A stretch of DNA of 16,206 nucleotides from JAPLKX01 sp035530195 (GTDB taxonomy: Bacteria > Hydrogenedentota > Hydrogenedentia > Hydrogenedentales > SLHB01): the NCBI GenBank assembly GCA_035530195.1, contig DATKVG010000094.1, forward strand, positions 1 to 16,206, in the 5' to 3' direction. Positions 14,013 through 16,206 of this stretch are shown piece after piece. How positions within the stretch are numbered: the first letter of the stretch is position 1; each line of letters opens with the position of its first letter. The position numbers and the translations under genes are program-made. Under the pieces are notes generated by a model. It had not been told where the DNA came from and did not search any database. It saw only the letters and a program-made list of their open reading frames with translations.

Positions 14013-15293
14013 TCATTTCTTTGGAAACGCCGCGCCCGCAAACGAAACAATCCCCCCCACCGGGTCTTCCGCGTACCCGTAGTGAAGCAACTTCCCAGCG
14101 CCCGCCGTCCCGTCAACCGTTGACAAAGCCGCGTAAATGCACCCTGCCCCGCATACCTTCCGCGCGTTCCCGTCTTTCATCACCGACTGATAAAACCCCA
14201 GCGCATCCCCCTTGAGCGCAAACGCCAAGTCCTCCCGGTCCCGTGCCTCGACCAACCGCACAACCTTCTCGTCCACGTCCAGGTCGTCCCCAAACCGCCG
14301 GCCCACATGCGCCAGATCCGCCCCCGCAACCACCAGCACGTCCCCGCCCCGCGCCTCGGCCCGGCAAGCCGCCAGAAAATCCGTAACACCCGCTACGGCA
14401 CCCGGATCGGCAGATCCGACCGGATCTGCAGGCACCGCCTCAACTCCCAGCGGCCCGCTGGAGAGCGGGCCGCACAAGAGCGGGCCGCACAAGATGGGTA
14501 CAATACGCACCTCATCCAGCCGGTTCCCGAACAGATGGGCCAGCAAAACCGCTTGGAACTCGATTGAATGTTCCGTTTTATGCGCGATTTCCGACTCAAA
14601 TGGGTCCCAAAGGCAAACCTTGGCCAGCCGCTCCACCACGTCCACCGCCGTCCGAACCGTCCCCAGAGGAGTGGCAAAATGTTTCCGCGTCAACACAAAA
14701 GGCGCTTCAGCCCCCGCGTGCGCCACCCCAAACAAAAACACGAGCCGCGGCGTTTGCCCTGTGGCCGGTGTGTACTGCCCCGCGTGTGTGTATGCGGCGG
14801 CATACGCCGCCGCGCCGCGACTAAAATCGATGTGCGGTGCAAGCAGGAAACGAACCGGTCCAATATGCCCACTTTGCGCCTGGCCCGGCGTACGCAGCAA
14901 ATGCCCCAAAAAATCCCGCAACTCGGCCGGCTCGTCCGGGTACGATTTCCCGGCAAGCCACGCAGGACGCGTATCCAGCGCCGCAAACGCCCGCCGCGCC
15001 TCCGTCCTCAGTGCAAAAAAAGTCTCTGAATGGAGAAAGCCCGTCTTATCCAGGAAATCGACCACCTTGTGGATAGTTTCGTCGGTTATGTGAGCCCCAA
15101 ACTCCTCGGCGAACGCCTTGCTTATGTCAGCCACCGACGTCGTTCCGTCCAGGCAAGCCGCAACGAAAAAAGCGGGACCGCTCAACGAAACTTCCCCCTC
15201 CACATAGCCCTCTGGGTCGCTCAGGCAAATAAACGTCTCCCCGTTCTCTTCAACGGGTGCTGCATCCAGGTTTCTAAGCGCCGGCAATATCAT
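14013..15293 (-). CDS. MEMO1-family / AmmeMemoRadiSam system protein B with N-terminal PqqD-like domain
   Basis: 426 residues. Residues about 20-90 resemble a PqqD/RRE-type winged-helix domain (DGTTSVADISKAFAEEFG, VDFLDKTGFL). Residues about 147-426 form a MEMO domain, related to extradiol dioxygenases. Its putative metal-site positions are His154 (LAPHIDFSRG), His192 (GVAHAG), His242 (EHSIEFQ) and Cys381 (CGAGC). ADLAHVGRRFG at 326-335 corresponds to the SSDLSHYG strand of the family. An unusual insert at about 269-300 contains repeated C/S-G-P-L units. In many bacteria this protein is encoded with an AMMECR1 protein and a radical SAM enzyme; neither is in this window. The function of the system is unknown; a redox or metal-dependent role is usually assumed. 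The start ATG has no good ribosome site and a promoter lies only 10 bases upstream. Confidence 0.85.
   Translation of the reverse strand: MILPALRNLDAAPVEENGETFICLSDPEGYVEGEVSLSGPAFFVAACLDGTTSVADISKAFAEEFGAHITDETIHKVVDFLDKTGFLHSETFFALRTEARRAFAALDTRPAWLAGKSYPDEPAELRDFLGHLLRTPGQAQSGHIGPVRFLLAPHIDFSRGAAAYAAAYTHAGQYTPATGQTPRLVFLFGVAHAGAEAPFVLTRKHFATPLGTVRTAVDVVERLAKVCLWDPFESEIAHKTEHSIEFQAVLLAHLFGNRLDEVRIVPILCGPLLCGPLSSGPLGVEAVPADPVGSADPGAVAGVTDFLAACRAEARGGDVLVVAGADLAHVGRRFGDDLDVDEKVVRLVEARDREDLAFALKGDALGFYQSVMKDGNARKVCGAGCIYAALSTVDGTAGAGKLLHYGYAEDPVGGIVSFAGAAFPKK
14410..14492. repeat. Repeat-rich insertion inside the MEMO-family gene
   Basis: 14410-14429 is an inverted repeat, GCAGATCCG-AC-CGGATCTGC, with a perfect 9-bp stem. 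14463-14477 and 14478-14492 are exact direct copies of GAGCGGGCCGCACAA. An inverted relative, AGCGGCCCGCT, lies just before them, so that region can also fold. All are in frame and encode the C-G-P-L and A-D-P repeats of the protein. Confidence 0.8.
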
Positions 15294-15303
15294 CTCATGC
15301 GCA

Positions 15304-15333
15304 ACTATACCCGCTCATCCCCCAACAGAGCAA
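15304..15333 (-). promoter_or_regulatory. Promoter directly upstream of the MEMO-family gene (leaderless type)
   Basis: On the minus strand, TTGCTC (15328-15333), an 18-base spacer and TATAGT (15304-15309). The -10 box ends 10 bases before the ATG at 15293, so transcription would begin within a few bases of the start codon. No Shine-Dalgarno sequence is visible, which fits a leaderless mRNA. Confidence 0.5.
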
Positions 15334-15404
15334 TCTGAGACCTGAGATCAGCAGTTTTCTTATGAATAATCCGGCGGAAAATGCGTCTGGATCTCCGGTT
15401 GTGA

Positions 15405-15424
15405 TACTATCATAAACGATAGTA
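15405..15424 (+). promoter_or_regulatory. Operator-like inverted repeat at the lipoprotein promoter
   Basis: TACTATC and GATAGTA form a perfect 7-bp inverted repeat with a 6-base spacer (ATAAAC). The left arm overlaps a possible -10 box (TACTAT, 15405-15410), 52 bases before the glycine-zipper gene. It could be a repressor site or a leader hairpin. I could not find a convincing -35 box. Confidence 0.5.
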
Positions 15425-15461
15425 ACTCCACGCCATGCGGCGGGGATGGGAGGATAATGAG

Positions 15462-15848
15462 ATGAAGTCTATCTCGATGTTAGCTCTGGCTGTGATAGCC
15501 CTTACTCTTGCCGGGTGTGCGACCATGACGCCCACTCAGGGCGGCGCACTTACCGGCGGCGCCATCGGCGCCGGCACCGGCGCGCTCATCGGAAGCACTA
15601 GCGGCCACGCCGGCGAAGGCGCCCTCATCGGCGCCGGCGTCGGCGCCCTTAGTGGCGCGCTCATCGGCGACAGCATCGACGAAAGCCGGACCGTTCGCCA
15701 GCAAAACCAGGTCGTCGTCCAGGAACCGCCCATCGTAAAACGCGTCGAGCGCATCGAGCGCGTCGAGTACGGCCACTACGAGACCAGAATCGTCAGGACC
15801 CCCTCGGGTGAAACCTACGAAGAGCGCGTCTGGATCCCCGAACGGTAA
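15462..15848 (+). CDS. Glycine-zipper lipoprotein
   Basis: 128 residues. The ATG at 15462 has GGGAGG eight bases upstream; an earlier in-frame start would add nine polar residues before the signal peptide. Residues 1-19 are a lipoprotein signal ending LTLAGC (Cys19). Residues about 26-70 are a glycine zipper (GGALTGGAIGAGTGALIG and GALIGAGVGALSGALIG), as in YMGG-like and OmpA-associated glycine-zipper proteins, which can insert into or associate with the outer membrane. The C-terminal half is charged (VKRVERIERVEYGHYETRI) and ends EERVWIPER. It is likely an outer-membrane lipoprotein of structural or stress-related role; no enzymatic function is expected. Its 3' end overlaps the next gene by 41 bases. 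Confidence 0.85.
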   Translation: MKSISMLALAVIALTLAGCATMTPTQGGALTGGAIGAGTGALIGSTSGHAGEGALIGAGVGALSGALIGDSIDESRTVRQQNQVVVQEPPIVKRVERIERVEYGHYETRIVRTPSGETYEERVWIPER

Positions 15849-16173
15849 CCCACCGGGTTCCCCTATACTCAGCCAGCGGCAGTGGCGAAAGGCCGGCCTC
15901 GGCGCCATCGCCGCCTGCGCCCTGCTCGCCTGGGTGGGCGCCAAGGCCCATTTCTTCCTCGACTCCCCTATCCTCTGTATCCTCTACTGGGGCGTTTTCG
16001 TCGTGCTGATGGCCCTGACATTTTTCATTGTCTGGCTCGACATCCGATATATTCGCCTCCAATATGCGCTCGAAAGAAGAAACGTCTTCCGCGAAACACT
16101 CGGTGACGAAGAGTTCCGTAAAGCGCTCCTCAAAACACAGGAAAAAGCCCCAAAACAAAACGATATACACTGA
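15808..16173 (+). CDS. Small two-helix membrane protein, unknown function
   Basis: 121 residues if the GTG at 15808 is the start. This overlaps the lipoprotein gene by 41 bases in another frame; AGGA lies nine bases upstream of the GTG. No ATG, GTG or TTG occurs in frame between there and the first membrane helix, so either this start or a rare ATA at about 15866 is used. The first 26 residues are Ser/Pro/Gly-rich. Two hydrophobic segments follow, AGLGAIAACALLAWVGAKA (about 29-47) and ILCILYWGVFVVLMALTFFI (about 55-74). A charged cytosolic-looking tail (DIRYIRLQYALERRN, DEEFRKALLKTQEK) completes it. The tail resembles that of small membrane proteins seen near other genes in related bacteria, but I recognise no named family. 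It is probably co-transcribed with the lipoprotein gene. Confidence 0.65.
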   Translation: MKPTKSASGSPNGNPPGSPILSQRQWRKAGLGAIAACALLAWVGAKAHFFLDSPILCILYWGVFVVLMALTFFIVWLDIRYIRLQYALERRNVFRETLGDEEFRKALLKTQEKAPKQNDIH

Positions 16174-16175
16174 CT

Positions 16176-16206
16176 TTTCTCGTCTACTGAGTCTAATACG
16201 TCCCCT
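16176..16206. repeat. 9-bp tandem repeat tract R4, cut by the window end
   Basis: GTC occurs at 16182, 16191 and 16200, exactly 9 bases apart, in units such as TACTGAGTC and TAATACGTC. It begins right after the stop of the small membrane protein gene. The units are more degenerate than in tracts R2 and R3, and the tract probably continues beyond the window. Confidence 0.55.

Noticed and set aside
2942..16206. CRISPR array from the regularly spaced repeats
   Set aside because: The units are 9 bp and directly adjacent, without unique spacers of 30 or so bases, and no cas genes are present.

Overview
The window is about 16.2 kb of GC-rich bacterial chromosome with ten protein genes and no RNA genes that I can see. 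The gene content suggests a Gram-negative, flagellated environmental heterotroph related to Hydrogenedentota or the PVC group (Planctomycetota, Lentisphaerota). It includes a Tat-exported Gfo/Idh/MocA oxidoreductase beside a DUF1080 protein, a PqaA-like protein with thrombospondin type-3 repeats, lipoproteins, a fucose-isomerase-like protein, a MEMO1-family protein and flagellar genes. The phylum is an inference from gene content; there is no marker gene.

Layout. (1) 2-2929 (+): the 3' part of a very large surface protein. It joins the end of a PqaA-like hydrolase to two tandem C45/AAT-type Ntn-hydrolase domains, calcium-binding repeats and a C-terminal membrane anchor. (2) 3020-5285 (-): a two-gene operon, DUF1080 then Gfo/Idh/MocA, with a good promoter at 5315-5343; probably periplasmic sugar or glycoside chemistry. 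(3) 5566-6228 (+): an exported TlpA/ResA-like thioredoxin. (4) 6254-8605 (+): a flagellar block, fliD behind a near-perfect sigma-28 promoter, then fliS. (5) 8788-11984 (+): a lipoprotein penicillin-acylase-family hydrolase translationally coupled to an APH/homoserine-kinase-like kinase. (6) 12276-13871 (+): a fucose-isomerase-like enzyme. (7) 14013-15293 (-): a MEMO1/AmmeMemoRadiSam-B protein with an N-terminal PqqD-like domain and a possibly leaderless start. (8) 15462-16173 (+): a glycine-zipper lipoprotein overlapping a small two-helix membrane protein.

Between the genes there are several repeat families. Four tracts with a 9-bp period (GTC every 9 bases) lie just after the 3' ends of plus-strand genes. 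A 138-bp element with 19-bp inverted ends lies at 11992-12129, and a related palindrome at 2999-3015. No stretch longer than 300 bases lacks a gene. The two longest gaps are 5286-5565 (a minus-strand promoter and otherwise little recognisable) and 11985-12275 (the inverted-repeat element, short tandem repeats and a promoter).

I see no CRISPR array, toxin-antitoxin pair, phage or defence module. The most unusual items are the multi-enzyme surface protein, the 9-bp repeat family, the Gfo/Idh protein that appears to lack its usual lysine, and the MEMO1 fusion with its repeat-expanded loop.
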